Below, piece by piece: positions 16,506-26,259 of a stretch of DNA of 64,000 nt (position 1 is its first letter; each line of letters starts with the position of its first letter). The DNA comes from JABDEZ01 sp965276955 (GTDB lineage: Bacteria; Bacteroidota; Bacteroidia; Chitinophagales; Chitinophagaceae): assembly GCA_965276955.1 (NCBI GenBank), contig CBDIBP010000035.1, positions 32,880 to 96,879 of the forward strand, read 5' to 3'. A program made the position numbers and the translations under genes. Below the pieces are notes generated by a model. It saw only the letters and a list, made by a program, of their open reading frames with translations, ran no database searches and was not told the origin of the DNA.

Positions 16506-17627
16506 TTACATAGCCATTGCGCTATATATTTGTTTCGATTTTTTTTCCAGCAATTGTTTCTTCTGGATGAATATTTCCAGCTTATCCTTAGGTATTCTTA
16601 GCGCATAGTCTTTGGTAGGGTAGGTATTGTAAACGAAGAGGTCATAGTCTGGGTTCCATTTCGCAAATTGCTTTTTATCTATCCCCAGCTCCATTGTCAT
16701 CAGTTCCAGGTTCAATGGTTCTGTTATTTTAACGATGGCCATGTTCTTCAATTCTTCTTGTGTAAAAGGTGATGGTAGCGCTTTTTTACTGCCATCAGCA
16801 TTCGTTGTAGCCGTGCCCCGCGGATTGTCGAACCGGAAACCGGCAGGTATATCACCCATGCCTATGAACTTGCTCATGTTCTCGAAGATAGTAGCTGTCG
16901 CAATGAACGCCAGCACGTGCCCTTGTGTCTCGCGGGGCAGGTATTTCTTTATATCCCAGAAGTTGTGGCTACCCGTGCGCTCTATAGCGCGCTGCACGGT
17001 GCCAGGCCCACTGTTATATGCAGCTATTACCAGCAGCCAGTCATTAAGTTGGTTATAGAGTATGCCCAGGTATTTTGCTGCTGCACCAGTAGATTTATAC
17101 CAATCCTTACGGTCATCCCTTTTCTTATTCACTGTCAGGCCCATTAGTCTGGCTGTAGATTCCATCAGCTGCCACGGCCCTACTGCACCTGCGCTCGATA
17201 CTGCATTATTTTTTAGTGCAGATTCTATTACAGCAAGGTATTTTAGCTCCTTGGGTATGTTCTGCTGCAGCAACACATTGTCTATAAGGGAAAAAGACAT
17301 AGGACTTTTATCCTGTACAAAGTTGAGCGTTTTGTTGTGCGCGGTAAAATATTGGCGAACGAATGATGTAACATACTCATCCATATCGCCGAAATATGAT
17401 TTTTGTCCTGCAAGCGGTATTGGTTTGTAACCATTTACCAGGTTGCCGCCTTTAGGTACAGCACAATTCGCCAGCTCACTGCCCGGTGTTATCCCTTGCT
17501 TTATAACAAAGGTATCAGACCTTACGGTTAGGGGCTTTCCGCTTCTCATTGGTATGCCATGCTGAGCATAGCCCAGGAAGGGCAGGGTCGCGAGAATAAA
17601 TGCAGATAAAAAACTTTTGCAATGCAT
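16506..17627 (-). CDS. Membrane-bound lytic murein transglycosylase (MltD-like)
   Basis: A 373-residue secreted protein. The start at MHCKSFLSAFILATLPFLG gives a proper signal peptide; an upstream in-frame ATG at 17657 does not. The SLT domain (about residues 105-260) has the catalytic Glu E135 in KYLAVIESALKN, then AVGPWQLMESTARLMGL and VIAAYNSGPGTVQRAIER. It should cleave peptidoglycan glycan strands non-hydrolytically in the periplasm. No clear LysM repeat is seen, although the C-terminal YALRIPKDK stretch is LysM-like. Confidence 0.9.
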   Translation of the reverse strand: MHCKSFLSAFILATLPFLGYAQHGIPMRSGKPLTVRSDTFVIKQGITPGSELANCAVPKGGNLVNGYKPIPLAGQKSYFGDMDEYVTSFVRQYFTAHNKTLNFVQDKSPMSFSLIDNVLLQQNIPKELKYLAVIESALKNNAVSSAGAVGPWQLMESTARLMGLTVNKKRDDRKDWYKSTGAAAKYLGILYNQLNDWLLVIAAYNSGPGTVQRAIERTGSHNFWDIKKYLPRETQGHVLAFIATATIFENMSKFIGMGDIPAGFRFDNPRGTATTNADGSKKALPSPFTQEELKNMAIVKITEPLNLELMTMELGIDKKQFAKWNPDYDLFVYNTYPTKDYALRIPKDKLEIFIQKKQLLEKKSKQIYSAMAM

Positions 17628-17720
17628 GTTTTGATCGTTTATAAAGCGGTAAAGCATGCAGCCTTATCAAGGGCAGCAATAGACTTTTTAATAACGAGAA
17701 ATTGGTGTCGAAGTTTACGA

Positions 17721-17966
17721 CTATGGGTTGGTGGTAGGAGGTATGTTATTTTGAGCTTTTTCCTTTTCTTTCATGCCGTTCTCTATTTCGGTCTTTACTC
17801 CTTCTTTGGCGTCGTTAAATTCACGGATACCCTTACCTATACCTTTAGCCAATTCTGGTATCTTCTTGCCGCCAAACAAAACAACAACAATAAGCAAGAT
17901 CCATATCAACTGGCCACCTTCTGGTATATGCAGCAAAAACTGCGGAGCAATATTTAATAAAGACAT
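17721..17966 (-). CDS. tatA: Twin-arginine translocase TatA/TatE subunit
   Basis: An 81-residue protein with one N-terminal membrane helix (GQLIWILLIVVVLFGGKKIP), the conserved F-G-x-K-x-I-P hinge and an amphipathic helix LAKGIGKGIREFNDA, then an acidic tail. It forms the Tat pore for folded proteins. No tatC is nearby. Confidence 0.92.
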   Translation of the reverse strand: MSLLNIAPQFLLHIPEGGQLIWILLIVVVLFGGKKIPELAKGIGKGIREFNDAKEGVKTEIENGMKEKEKAQNNIPPTTNP

Positions 17967-18096
17967 AATAACAAATTTATATACAGTTTGTAACTACTAA
18001 TAACAAAAGTAACGATAAAATTCCATTAAAGCCAGCGGGTCATACTGGCAGCAGTTTAATTTAACATATGTAGACCATTTACCAAGGCTGATGCAA

Positions 18097-19194
18097 CTAT
18101 CCGTCGCCCATCCTTTCTTTCAGCTGGCGGTTCATCCCCTTGGTATAGGTGCGCCATTTGTCTATCACCTGTTGCAGGTCATCAGGCAGCTCTGAAGTGA
18201 ATTGTATCCATTCGCCTGTAGCAGGATGCGTAAACCCCAGCTCTTTAGCATGCAGAGCCTGCCGCGGCAGTATCTTCAGGCAATTCTCTACAAATTGTTT
18301 GTACTTGGTGAATACCGTGCCCTTCACTATCGCATTGCCACCATAGGTAGCATCGCCAAACAGGGGATGTCCTTTGTAGCGCATGTGCACGCGTATCTGG
18401 TGCGTGCGCCCGGTTTCCAGCCGCATTTCCAGCAGGGTTACGTAGTTGAAACGCTCCAGTACTTTGTAGTGTGTTATCGCTTCCTTGCCATGGTCCCCAT
18501 CAGGGAATACATCCATTATTTTCCTGAACCTCAGGTTGCGGGCTATGTTGCCGGTAATGGTGCCTTCTTCTCCCTCCATATCACCCCACACCAGTGCTGC
18601 ATACCGGCGGTGTACCGTGTGGGCTTTGAACTGTGCTGCAAGGTTGGTCATTGCTTCGCTGGTCTTAGCTATCACTACCAGGCCGCTGGTGTCTTTATCT
18701 ATACGGTGCACCAGTCCCACCCGGGGCAGCGTTTCCGGGTCTATATGTTCGTTATGCAGGTAGTATGCAAGGGCATTTACAAGCGTGCCGGTATAGTTGC
18801 CACAACCAGGGTGCACTACCATGCCCGGCTTCTTGTTCACTATCATTAGTGTATCATCTTCATATACCACATCAAGCGGTATATTTTCCGGTAGCACTTC
18901 ATTCAGCTCTGCCTTGCGGGTCTCATAAACAATTATCTCATCTTCAGGTTTCACCCTGTAGTTCGATTTGACCATCCCGCCATTCACTATAATGAATCCC
19001 TCGTCAAGGGCCTGCTGCACTTTATTGCGGGTAGCGCCTTCCAGCCGCACCAACAAATACTTATCTATACGCAGTGGGTCTTGTTTCTTATTGGCTATTA
19101 TGCGTAGTCGTTCCACGGGCGCCCCGGTGTCCTGGGTCTCTTCCTCTGGTTCGTCATCGTCCCATGTTCCTTCTATATCGTTGTCGTTTATCAT
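18097..19194 (-). CDS. rluD: RluA-family 23S rRNA pseudouridine synthase
   Basis: A 365-residue protein with an acidic N-terminal extension, an S4 RNA-binding domain (about 38-90, RIDKYLLVRLEGATRNKVQ) and a pseudouridine synthase domain with catalytic D166 in VHRIDKDTSGLVV. The GRTHQIRVHM motif follows. The S4-containing RluC/RluD layout suggests modification of 23S rRNA helix 69, but the RluD specificity is inferred. Confidence 0.9.
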   Translation of the reverse strand: MINDNDIEGTWDDDEPEEETQDTGAPVERLRIIANKKQDPLRIDKYLLVRLEGATRNKVQQALDEGFIIVNGGMVKSNYRVKPEDEIIVYETRKAELNEVLPENIPLDVVYEDDTLMIVNKKPGMVVHPGCGNYTGTLVNALAYYLHNEHIDPETLPRVGLVHRIDKDTSGLVVIAKTSEAMTNLAAQFKAHTVHRRYAALVWGDMEGEEGTITGNIARNLRFRKIMDVFPDGDHGKEAITHYKVLERFNYVTLLEMRLETGRTHQIRVHMRYKGHPLFGDATYGGNAIVKGTVFTKYKQFVENCLKILPRQALHAKELGFTHPATGEWIQFTSELPDDLQQVIDKWRTYTKGMNRQLKERMGDG

Positions 19195-19216
19195 TAGCCT
19201 GTTGTTGCGGTAGGGT

Positions 19217-20179
19217 TTAGTTCTTTAGCCAGTTGAGCATCGCTTTAGGGTCCAGCTGGTAATAATTGCTTTTGTAATTGATGTAGCTATCCGTTATCCA
19301 ATATATAGACGGTACTGACGACCCTGCCATTTCCACGAACTTATCTGTATTAGTATAGAGCATGTACGGCATGTCGGTAGCATGTGTCTCATTAAAGAAC
19401 TCATCTTTGTACGTAGCTGCCCCGGTAAGCACTATATAGATAGGTATCTCCGGATGTTGTTTATGTATTATGTGCAGCAGGTAGGCTGCTTTGCGGCAGT
19501 GCGGGCAGGTAAGGCTCATGAAGGCTACTATGTGCTTGCCTTTCCGCAGGTCGGGCTGGGGTGGGGCAGCCACCGTTTTTTCGTATAGCGGCGATAGGTC
19601 CACTTTTTTATTGATGGCCTCAGGATGCGTATCGGCACTAAAAGGCATAATGATGAAAGGCGCTACCAATGCCACCATTCCCAGCATAGGCGCAAGCCAT
19701 TCTTGTCCTTTAAAAGGTTTTATAGGGTATATGCCTATCAGTATCAGAACCACGGCTATCATGGCTATATTCTTATATATAGCCTGCAGGGGCTGCATAG
19801 CATACATATCTCCAAAACATCCGCAGTTGCCCGTATTTCCTTGTTGCAGCAATACAATGCCCAGGTAAGCTATGAATGCCACCAGCAAAAGTATAACTGC
19901 TCTATAAGTAAAAGACTTTAAGAAAATATGAAAGATCAGGAAAAGGCCAAGCAGGAACTCAAAACCTATCATAACCCGGGCTATGATACCTGCGGTCACA
20001 ACACTATTGATGCCCAGGTCCAGGAACGTGAATACAAAGCCATCAAAAGCATTGCGGCTATATATCTTGCTAAAGCCCGATAATATAAAGACTATGGCCA
20101 GCGCCAATAGCAGAATAGAGCCAATGATACGTTTTACGAAAAAAGAAGCGGTCTTGCTGTGGGTAGATGATTCTGTCAT
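19217..20179 (-). CDS. BT_3928-like DoxX/thioredoxin-fold membrane protein
   Basis: A 320-residue membrane protein. Residues 1-190 contain about six hydrophobic segments of DoxX/MauE type with the short GNCGCFGD loop between segments. The C-terminal part is a thioredoxin-like domain with a CPHC motif (MSLTCPHCRKAAYLL) and VPSIYWITDSY as the cis-Pro region. The layout suggests a membrane electron carrier that passes reducing power to an extracytoplasmic thiol domain; this is inference. The ATG at 20179 is preferred to the GTG at 20194. Confidence 0.8.
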   Translation of the reverse strand: MTESSTHSKTASFFVKRIIGSILLLALAIVFILSGFSKIYSRNAFDGFVFTFLDLGINSVVTAGIIARVMIGFEFLLGLFLIFHIFLKSFTYRAVILLLVAFIAYLGIVLLQQGNTGNCGCFGDMYAMQPLQAIYKNIAMIAVVLILIGIYPIKPFKGQEWLAPMLGMVALVAPFIIMPFSADTHPEAINKKVDLSPLYEKTVAAPPQPDLRKGKHIVAFMSLTCPHCRKAAYLLHIIHKQHPEIPIYIVLTGAATYKDEFFNETHATDMPYMLYTNTDKFVEMAGSSVPSIYWITDSYINYKSNYYQLDPKAMLNWLKN

Positions 20180-20410
20180 AATTGCAAATAGCACTCAAAA
20201 ATAGGGCTTTTTGCAGTTTTTGAAAGGTTACCAAAGTAGATGTACACTTTATGGTCTAAGTGCTCTTCTTCTTTTTTAACACACAACAGCTGCAAATAGA
20301 AGCCGCGCAAAGACTTTTATAACAAAGAAATAAATGGAAAAGAACAGGTCAGATGATGGTATGGTTAGGTATCCTCTCTTATTCCTTCCTGCAGTTTTTA
20401 AAGGACTTGA

Positions 20411-20659
20411 TTAGTACAGGTAGCAGTTCTCAACAGTATTGATGCCATTATTGGTATAGTTGCCAGAATTTGCTGTGCATTTGCTCTTGGCCCCCGATTT
20501 GGTGTCCTTGATGTTGTATTCCTGTACAAGCGTGTCTGGTAAGCCCGGTTGCCCGCTATATGATATAACGCAGTGGCATATGTAATTCTTAACGCAAGAA
20601 CTCATAGTGACCATTGCTGTAAATGCTAAAGCCAGCAATAAAGAAGGGCGAAATTTCAT
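20411..20659 (-). CDS. Small Cys-rich lipoprotein, unknown function
   Basis: An 82-residue protein with a signal peptide and lipobox-like MSSC at about residues 19-22. The mature part is short and holds four more Cys residues (YICHCV, KSKCTA, ENCYLY), suggesting one or two disulfides in an extracytoplasmic domain. No family is recognised. It lies alone, convergent with no near neighbour. Confidence 0.6.
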   Translation of the reverse strand: MKFRPSLLLALAFTAMVTMSSCVKNYICHCVISYSGQPGLPDTLVQEYNIKDTKSGAKSKCTANSGNYTNNGINTVENCYLY

Positions 20660-20799
20660 GTAAACAATTATTTGACGGTTGAAGATAATAGGAAATTTTT
20701 AAAACACAAATAATATGGGCTTAATAAATAATGGTCTGAAACTTTTATGCACATTACATAACTTTACTGTACACCTTTAAATGGGCTCCAAAAATACTT

Positions 20800-21702
20800 A
20801 TGCTGCTGCAACAACCTTTGATAGATGATCTGGAATTAATAGCCCGGCAAGTAGTAGAAGGTTTTATCATCGGGTTGCACAAAAGTCCTTTTCACGGCTT
20901 CTCTGTAGAGTTTGCAGAGCATCGCCTCTACAACCCCGGCGATCCGCTAAGGCATATTGATTGGCGGGTATATGGCCGCACAGATAAGCTTTTTGTGAAA
21001 CGATTTGAAGAAGAGACCAATCTCAGGTGCTGTATAGTGGTAGATACTTCATCATCAATGCAGTTCCCCGATGATGAGGTGAAACTGAACAAATTACAAT
21101 ACTCCTGCGTCTGCGCTGCCGCATTGCTGCAATTGCTAAAACGTCAGCTGGATGCTGCTTCGCTGGTTCTTTTTGATGATCAGGTAAATTATGTATCTGC
21201 GTGCCGGTCTGCTAACAGTCACTACCGTATGCTCACCAATGAGCTCAGCCGCACCCTGCAGCACAAGTCTGTAAATAAGCATACTAATGCTGCTAAAGCC
21301 CTGCACCAGGTTGCAGAGCAAATGCACAAAAGATCGCTCATCGTTGTTTTTAGCGATATGATGGACGATGCAGATAGCATTGAAGATACATTTTCGGCAC
21401 TCCAGCACCTGCGGTACAATAAGCATGAGGTCATCCTGTTCCACATCATGGATGGCGCCAGGGAAATTGCTTTCGACTTCGAGAACCGCCCATATGAGTT
21501 CGTGGATATGGAGAGTGGCGAACGTATAAAGCTGCAACCACAGCAGATAAAAGAACAATATACCACACAGATGCAGGCCTTTCAGCAACTCATAGAAGAC
21601 AAGTGCCATCAATACCAGATAGACAGGATACCGGTAGACCTTTCTGCACCTCCTGAGCAGGTATTGTATTCCTTTTTACAGAAGCGAAATAAAATGCAGT
21701 AA
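20800..21702 (+). CDS. DUF58-domain protein
   Basis: A 300-residue DUF58 protein. The signature HIDWRVYGRTDKLFVKRFEEE is followed by a von Willebrand A-like fold with the MIDAS start VVDTSSSM and later VFSDMMDDAD. Members commonly work with MoxR-type AAA ATPases as chaperone-like complexes, but no moxR is adjacent. No transmembrane helix is seen, so it is cytoplasmic. Confidence 0.88.
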   Translation: MLLQQPLIDDLELIARQVVEGFIIGLHKSPFHGFSVEFAEHRLYNPGDPLRHIDWRVYGRTDKLFVKRFEEETNLRCCIVVDTSSSMQFPDDEVKLNKLQYSCVCAAALLQLLKRQLDAASLVLFDDQVNYVSACRSANSHYRMLTNELSRTLQHKSVNKHTNAAKALHQVAEQMHKRSLIVVFSDMMDDADSIEDTFSALQHLRYNKHEVILFHIMDGAREIAFDFENRPYEFVDMESGERIKLQPQQIKEQYTTQMQAFQQLIEDKCHQYQIDRIPVDLSAPPEQVLYSFLQKRNKMQ

Positions 21703-21718
21703 TAAAAAAATATTTGAT

Positions 21719-21726
21719 TACCTTTG
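21719..21726 (+). promoter_or_regulatory. Putative -7 box for the yceD-rpmF-plsX operon
   Basis: An exact TACCTTTG, followed by GC as is typical of phylum translation-gene promoters. No clear TTTG -33 element lies at the right distance. The distance to the yceD start is 120 bases. Confidence 0.45.
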
Positions 21727-21846
21727 CATCCCGTTTTGCAGAAAAACACTTGTTTGTAATGTATAACAGGCTTGAAAAAAGAGTTTTTTGAAGCTGCTAT
21801 GCACAGCAGATAACCGTTTTATGTATTTTGTGTAATATTAGCGAAG

Positions 21847-22404
21847 ATGAAGCATAACCGGGAGTTTGAGATCGCGTGGCTGGGGTTAAAGCCCGGTATA
21901 AGTACATTCGTGTACGACATAGACGATAAGTTCATGCAGGAGCGTGTTGAAGAACACGAATATAAAGACTGGAAAGCAAGGATATCGCTTACTTTTGATA
22001 AGAAGAGCAACTTCTTTATGTTGCACTTCGATGTGGATGGAAGCGTAACAGTACCTTGCGACCGTTGTGGGGATGATTTCCCGATAAAACTTTGGGATGA
22101 ATTCGACCTTGTAATAAAGCTTACAGGAGAAGAGACCAAGGTGATAGAAGATGAGGACGATGTGATTTTTATACCACGCAGCGAAACTGTGATAGATATT
22201 AGCAAGTGGTTGTACGAATTTGTGATGCTAAGCGTACCTTTGCAGCACATTCACCCAGATGTTGATGGTAACCCGGGATGTAACCCTGGAGCTCTCGACC
22301 TGCTGAACAAACTATCGGCCCACGATGATGAGTTGAAGAACAGCATCTGGAAGGGACTTGATAAATTTAAAGAAACAGAAGAACCTAAACGTAAAACGAA
22401 GTAA
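21847..22404 (+). CDS. yceD: DUF177 (YceD) rRNA-accumulation protein
   Basis: A 185-residue member of the YceD/DUF177 family, whose E. coli member is needed for 23S rRNA accumulation. The family motif is VPCDRCGDDFPIKLWDEF, a CxxC pair that probably binds metal, followed by an acidic central part (EDEDDVIFIPRSETVIDI) and VMLSVPLQHIHPD. The gene is 12 bases ahead of rpmF, the arrangement conserved across bacteria. Confidence 0.9.
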   Translation: MKHNREFEIAWLGLKPGISTFVYDIDDKFMQERVEEHEYKDWKARISLTFDKKSNFFMLHFDVDGSVTVPCDRCGDDFPIKLWDEFDLVIKLTGEETKVIEDEDDVIFIPRSETVIDISKWLYEFVMLSVPLQHIHPDVDGNPGCNPGALDLLNKLSAHDDELKNSIWKGLDKFKETEEPKRKTK

Positions 22405-22416
22405 AATTAAATAACA

Positions 22417-22626
22417 ATGCCTAATCCAAAAAGACGACATTCCCAACAACGCGGTGCAAAACGTCGTACACATTACAAAGCGGAAGCAGCCACATGGAGC
22501 ATAGACAAAGTAACAGGTGAAAGCCACCTGCGCCATCGCGCACACTGGGTTGAAGGTAAAATGTACTACCGCGGCCGTGTTGTGATAGACAAGACACCTG
22601 CAACTGAAGGCGAAACTGATCAATAA
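22417..22626 (+). CDS. rpmF: 50S ribosomal protein bL32
   Basis: A 69-residue basic protein. The N-terminus MPNPKRRHSQQRGAKRRTH is diagnostic of bL32. The usual CxxC zinc site is absent: the later part reads HLRHRAHWVEGKMYYRGRVV, so this is the zinc-free form. It lies in the yceD-rpmF-plsX operon. Confidence 0.96.
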   Translation: MPNPKRRHSQQRGAKRRTHYKAEAATWSIDKVTGESHLRHRAHWVEGKMYYRGRVVIDKTPATEGETDQ

Positions 22627-22643
22627 CGCAATATTTTCATTTA

Positions 22644-23597
22644 ATGAAGATAGCGCTAGATATAATGGGGGGAGATTTTGCCCCCGCCGAAGCCATAAAA
22701 GGTGTGCAGATGTTTTTGGCGCAAGAGCCCGATGCATCTGTGCATCTGCTGCTTATTGGCGATGCAGCAGCAGCAGCAGAATACTTGCCGTTGCTTGATG
22801 CACACCAGTATAGGTATACATTCGTTGAAGCCAGCCAGGTAATAGGTATGCATGAGCATCCTACACGTGCGCTGAAAGAAAAGCCACAATCCAGTATTGC
22901 TATTGGTTTTGGCCTTTTGCAGCTCAATAAGGCCGATGCCTTCATCAGTGCCGGTAATACCGGTGCCATGATGGTTGGTGCCATGTATTCTGTAAAGACC
23001 ATAGATGGCGTCCTGCGGCCCACCATTGCATCACCTGTACCCCGTACCGATGGCAAGTTCAACTTGCTGCTGGATGTAGGTGCTAATGCAGATTGTAAAC
23101 CAGAACATCTCGTTCAGTTTGCGCAACTGGGCTCCATCTATGCCAAAAATGTAACTGGGACACATAATCCTAAAATAGGGTTACTCAACCTGGGTGAGGA
23201 AGAAGGCAAGGGCAATATATTGGCCCAGGCTACTTTCCCATTGCTCAAAGAGAATACAAGCCTCAATTTTATAGGTAATATAGAAGGGCGCGATGTGTTT
23301 CACGAAAAGGCCGACGTGATCGTTTGCGAGGGTTTTACAGGTAATGTGATGCTGAAAATGGCAGAGTCTATTTACCACATTTTCCGCGACCGCGATATAC
23401 ACGATCCGTTCCTTGATGATTTCAACTACGAGAAGTATGGTGGTACACCTATTCTCGGCATCAATAAGCCTGTTATCATAGGTCATGGTATATCTCATGC
23501 CCTTGCCTTTAAAAATATGATAGCCGTAGCGCAGAAGATCATCAGTTCCGATCTTATTGAAGCATTTAAGACCTCATTTGCTCCTACTGTAGTTTAA
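22644..23597 (+). CDS. plsX: Phosphate acyltransferase
   Basis: A 317-residue cytoplasmic enzyme making acyl-phosphate from acyl-ACP for phospholipid synthesis. Diagnostic segments are the N-terminal ALDIMGGDFAP, ADAFISAGNTGAMM, LLDVGANADCKPEHL, and GFTGNVMLKMAES. It ends the operon and is followed by a strong terminator. fabH, often next, is not present. Confidence 0.96.
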   Translation: MKIALDIMGGDFAPAEAIKGVQMFLAQEPDASVHLLLIGDAAAAAEYLPLLDAHQYRYTFVEASQVIGMHEHPTRALKEKPQSSIAIGFGLLQLNKADAFISAGNTGAMMVGAMYSVKTIDGVLRPTIASPVPRTDGKFNLLLDVGANADCKPEHLVQFAQLGSIYAKNVTGTHNPKIGLLNLGEEEGKGNILAQATFPLLKENTSLNFIGNIEGRDVFHEKADVIVCEGFTGNVMLKMAESIYHIFRDRDIHDPFLDDFNYEKYGGTPILGINKPVIIGHGISHALAFKNMIAVAQKIISSDLIEAFKTSFAPTVV

Positions 23598-23623
23598 AAA
23601 GAAGTTACTGTACTTCGATATTG

Positions 23624-23653
23624 AGCGCTCCGTTTATACGGAGCGCTTTTTTT
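23624..23653 (+). terminator. Intrinsic terminator of the plsX operon
   Basis: A perfect 9-bp stem AGCGCTCCG / CGGAGCGCT with a six-base loop and a T7 tail. Confidence 0.9.
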
Positions 23654-23769
23654 GTGCTATATTTTTCATTGATCGTCACCTCATTGTTAACGCAGTGTAA
23701 CCATTCTGCCATAAAACTGCCCCTAAAGTGTTTTGATATTTTATAATAGGCTTATTTGGTTATATTTGT

Positions 23770-24141
23770 AATGACTACACTACTGGGTTATCGCTTCGCG
23801 AAAGCGGAGAGGAAAGTCCGGACAGCATAGAGCAACGCACCACCTAACGGGTGGGGTCTCTGTAAAAGGAGATACAGACAGTGCCACAGAAAATGACCGC
23901 CTCACCTTGGTGAGGTAAGGGTGAAAATGCGGGGTAAGAGCCCGCGCTTTATGGTGGTAACAATGTAAAGGGGTAAACCTTGCGTGCTGAAATGCCAAAT
24001 AGGCGGACGATTGAGGGCGGCTCGCTCGATGTCCGTGGGTTGGCAGAAAGAGGTGATGTGTGAGCAGCATCCCAGATAAATGATAGCCATTCCGGGACCA
24101 TACGGAAGAACAGAATCCGGCTTACAGGTATTGTAGTTATT
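23770..24141 (+). ncRNA. rnpB: RNase P RNA, bacterial class A
   Basis: The universally conserved parts are present in order: GAGGAAAGTCCGGAC near the 5' end, GTGCCACAGAAAATGACCGC, GTAAGGGTGAAAATGCGGGG with TAAGAGCCCGC, and CAGATAAATGATAGCC and AATCCGGCTTAC near the 3' end. P1 is formed by AATGACTACA (23770-23779) and TGTAGTTATT (24132-24141), which sets the limits. This is the ribozyme that matures tRNA 5' ends. A terminator follows 15 bases downstream. Confidence 0.96.
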
Positions 24142-24156
24142 TTGGTTTAAGTATGT

Positions 24157-24184
24157 GAGCGCCGGTTCGACCGGCGCTCTTTTT
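24157..24184 (+). terminator. Terminator of rnpB
   Basis: A perfect 9-bp stem GAGCGCCGG / CCGGCGCTC with a TTCGA loop and a T5 tail. Confidence 0.9.
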
Positions 24185-24270
24185 ATGCCCACATGTTAAT
24201 ATTATAATATATTTCCATTTTGCACGTTGTGGCACGTCATTTTTATAGCTTTGTATAAAGGTCAGCACCA

Positions 24271-24630
24271 ATGATAAATGAACAGGAATTACCTCAGATC
24301 GTGGAACAGGAAATACCAGAGTTATCAGCACAGCTATCAGATAAAGAAAAGTGCAGTAGCGTACACTATGCTATAAACTTGCTACGCGATCACACACATA
24401 ACAAAATGGAGCAAGAGAACTTCAAAGCAGTACAGCATTGTATGGGTGTTGCTGAAAAGCTGTATAAGAAAGGGAACCATACGGTGAAGAATGCTATTGA
24501 GAACATATACGTATATTCCTTCTCGCACATGCTTTTTCACGATAGCGAAAAGCGTAAACAGTTGCTTAGCCTTATCCCCATCTCATTATATTCTGTTTAT
24601 GTGCACCAAATGTTGCACAGCCACATATAA
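24271..24630 (+). CDS. Small helical protein, possibly DUF7674
   Basis: A 119-residue, probably all-helical cytoplasmic protein. It has no signal, membrane segment or catalytic motif. The pattern of an acidic N-terminus, CSSVHYAINLLRDHTHNKM in the middle and NIYVYSFSHMLFHDSEKRKQLL near the end resembles small Bacteroidota proteins of unknown function; the DUF7674 assignment is from memory and uncertain. Function unknown. Confidence 0.6.
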   Translation: MINEQELPQIVEQEIPELSAQLSDKEKCSSVHYAINLLRDHTHNKMEQENFKAVQHCMGVAEKLYKKGNHTVKNAIENIYVYSFSHMLFHDSEKRKQLLSLIPISLYSVYVHQMLHSHI

Positions 24631-24667
24631 ACCATAATTTTGTGGCTCATTTTGCGTTATTAAATCC

Positions 24668-25615
24668 ATGGTCTGGTACTATATTTCCCTGCGTTTAAAA
24701 CAGTTCTGGCGCTTTTTTAGTTTTAACGATATTCACCCCTTAATAGGTATCCCGCTCACTGCGCTTGCCTTCAGCATCTTTTCATACGTATTGTCCACAC
24801 GCACAGCTTATGCTCCATGGGTATTGGCTGGTCTTGGCATTTTAGGCATTTCACAGTTACAAAGCACTTCCGCTAATTCATTCCTCCGGGAAAAGACAGG
24901 TAAAGCTTTTGTACAGTTAAAACTGGCCGAGAACTATCTTATTTCATTGCCGTTCATTATTGCCATACTTTTTCTTAAGGCTTGGGCGCCTGCCGTTGTT
25001 TTGTGTGTGCTTGTAGCGCCTTATTCCCTGGTCAATATTCGCATATCAAGGCCACAGGTTGCATTACGTTCTCCTTTCTTGCGCCACGGCTTTGAATTTA
25101 ATTATGGCTTCCGTGTATTTTCGGGGTTTTATATAGTATACATGCTATTGTTAGTGGTCGGGGTCATATCTGGCAACTACTATGTGTTGTTGCTGCCGTT
25201 CTTTGCGCTTTTGTACTTTACCTGTAGCTTCTTCGGCTTTGTGGAAGACCCCTTTTACATATGGCTATATAGATCATCGCCTATGCAGTTCCTGCTTTCA
25301 AAAGCAAAGACAATAAGCGTTAACTATGCCATTACCTTTGTCCCATTCCTTTTGGTGGGGCTTATAGCTTATCCTGTACATTACACTATCATACTGCTTT
25401 CTGTAGCCATAGGTTTATTGGCGGTATGGGGCAGCATGTTGCTGAAATATCATTTTTACCCCTCTGCATTGTCAGCACAAATAGCACAAACAATATTCTT
25501 TGGTATTTGTATACTTAGCATAATTAACCCTGTCTTCATATTTGTTGTAATTGCTTTCCTGCTGTTCTCGTTCTATCGGGCGCAGGTCAGGCTAAAAAGT
25601 ATATTGGTATGCTAA
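24668..25615 (+). CDS. ABC exporter membrane subunit
   Basis: A 315-residue integral membrane protein with about nine hydrophobic segments (for example ILSIINPVFIFVVIAFLLFS at the end). Its stop overlaps the ATPase gene start at 25609 by 7 bases, so it is the permease partner. The sequence gives no substrate. The layout of one permease and one ATPase without a binding protein fits an ABC-2-like exporter or membrane-remodelling system. Confidence 0.75.
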   Translation: MVWYYISLRLKQFWRFFSFNDIHPLIGIPLTALAFSIFSYVLSTRTAYAPWVLAGLGILGISQLQSTSANSFLREKTGKAFVQLKLAENYLISLPFIIAILFLKAWAPAVVLCVLVAPYSLVNIRISRPQVALRSPFLRHGFEFNYGFRVFSGFYIVYMLLLVVGVISGNYYVLLLPFFALLYFTCSFFGFVEDPFYIWLYRSSPMQFLLSKAKTISVNYAITFVPFLLVGLIAYPVHYTIILLSVAIGLLAVWGSMLLKYHFYPSALSAQIAQTIFFGICILSIINPVFIFVVIAFLLFSFYRAQVRLKSILVC

Positions 25616-26256
25616 CGATAACCTCGCTGAATAAAAGTTATGGGAATAAGGCTGTGCTCAAGGATATCAATATATCTTTTGAGGACGGCAAAGTGTACGG
25701 CATCGTGGGGCTGAACGGGGCGGGCAAGACCACTTTTTTTAGTTGCCTGAGCGGATTGACCGATTTTGACGGGACCATAGAGCATAAGAAATATAAGCCG
25801 CTGAAGAACTACATAGGGTACGTACCTACAGAGCCTTATTTCTTTCCCCGCACCAAAGGGTCTGAATACCTCGCTTTTATAAAACATGCTAAGGGCTCAA
25901 CGGCTATCAATGAAGTTATACCCACTATATTCGATCTTCCGCTCGATGAATATGTAGATAATTACAGCACTGGTATGAAGCGCAAAATTGCTTTCACCGG
26001 TGCTATGATAGGCAACTCTGAGATCTACATACTGGATGAGCCATTTAATGGCGTAGATATAAAAAGCAACTTAGTACTGAAGCACAAGATATTGGAACTT
26101 AAAGCTCAGAAGAAGACCATTTTCATATCATCACACATAGTTTCATCGCTTACCGAGCTGTGCGACGAGGTACATCTGCTGAAAGATGGTAAGTTCGTGA
26201 TCAGTTATGCCCAGGCCGATTTCAATAAGATAGAGACCGACCTGATGGAATTGTAA
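25609..26256 (+). CDS. ABC transporter ATP-binding protein
   Basis: A 215-residue ATPase with Walker A GLNGAGKTTFF, a divergent signature NYSTGMKRKIAFTGAM, Walker B IYILDEPFNGVD and the H-loop FISSHIVSSL. It pairs with the membrane protein encoded by the overlapping upstream gene. The substrate is unknown. Confidence 0.92.
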   Translation: MLTITSLNKSYGNKAVLKDINISFEDGKVYGIVGLNGAGKTTFFSCLSGLTDFDGTIEHKKYKPLKNYIGYVPTEPYFFPRTKGSEYLAFIKHAKGSTAINEVIPTIFDLPLDEYVDNYSTGMKRKIAFTGAMIGNSEIYILDEPFNGVDIKSNLVLKHKILELKAQKKTIFISSHIVSSLTELCDEVHLLKDGKFVISYAQADFNKIETDLMEL

Positions 26257-26259
26257 ACG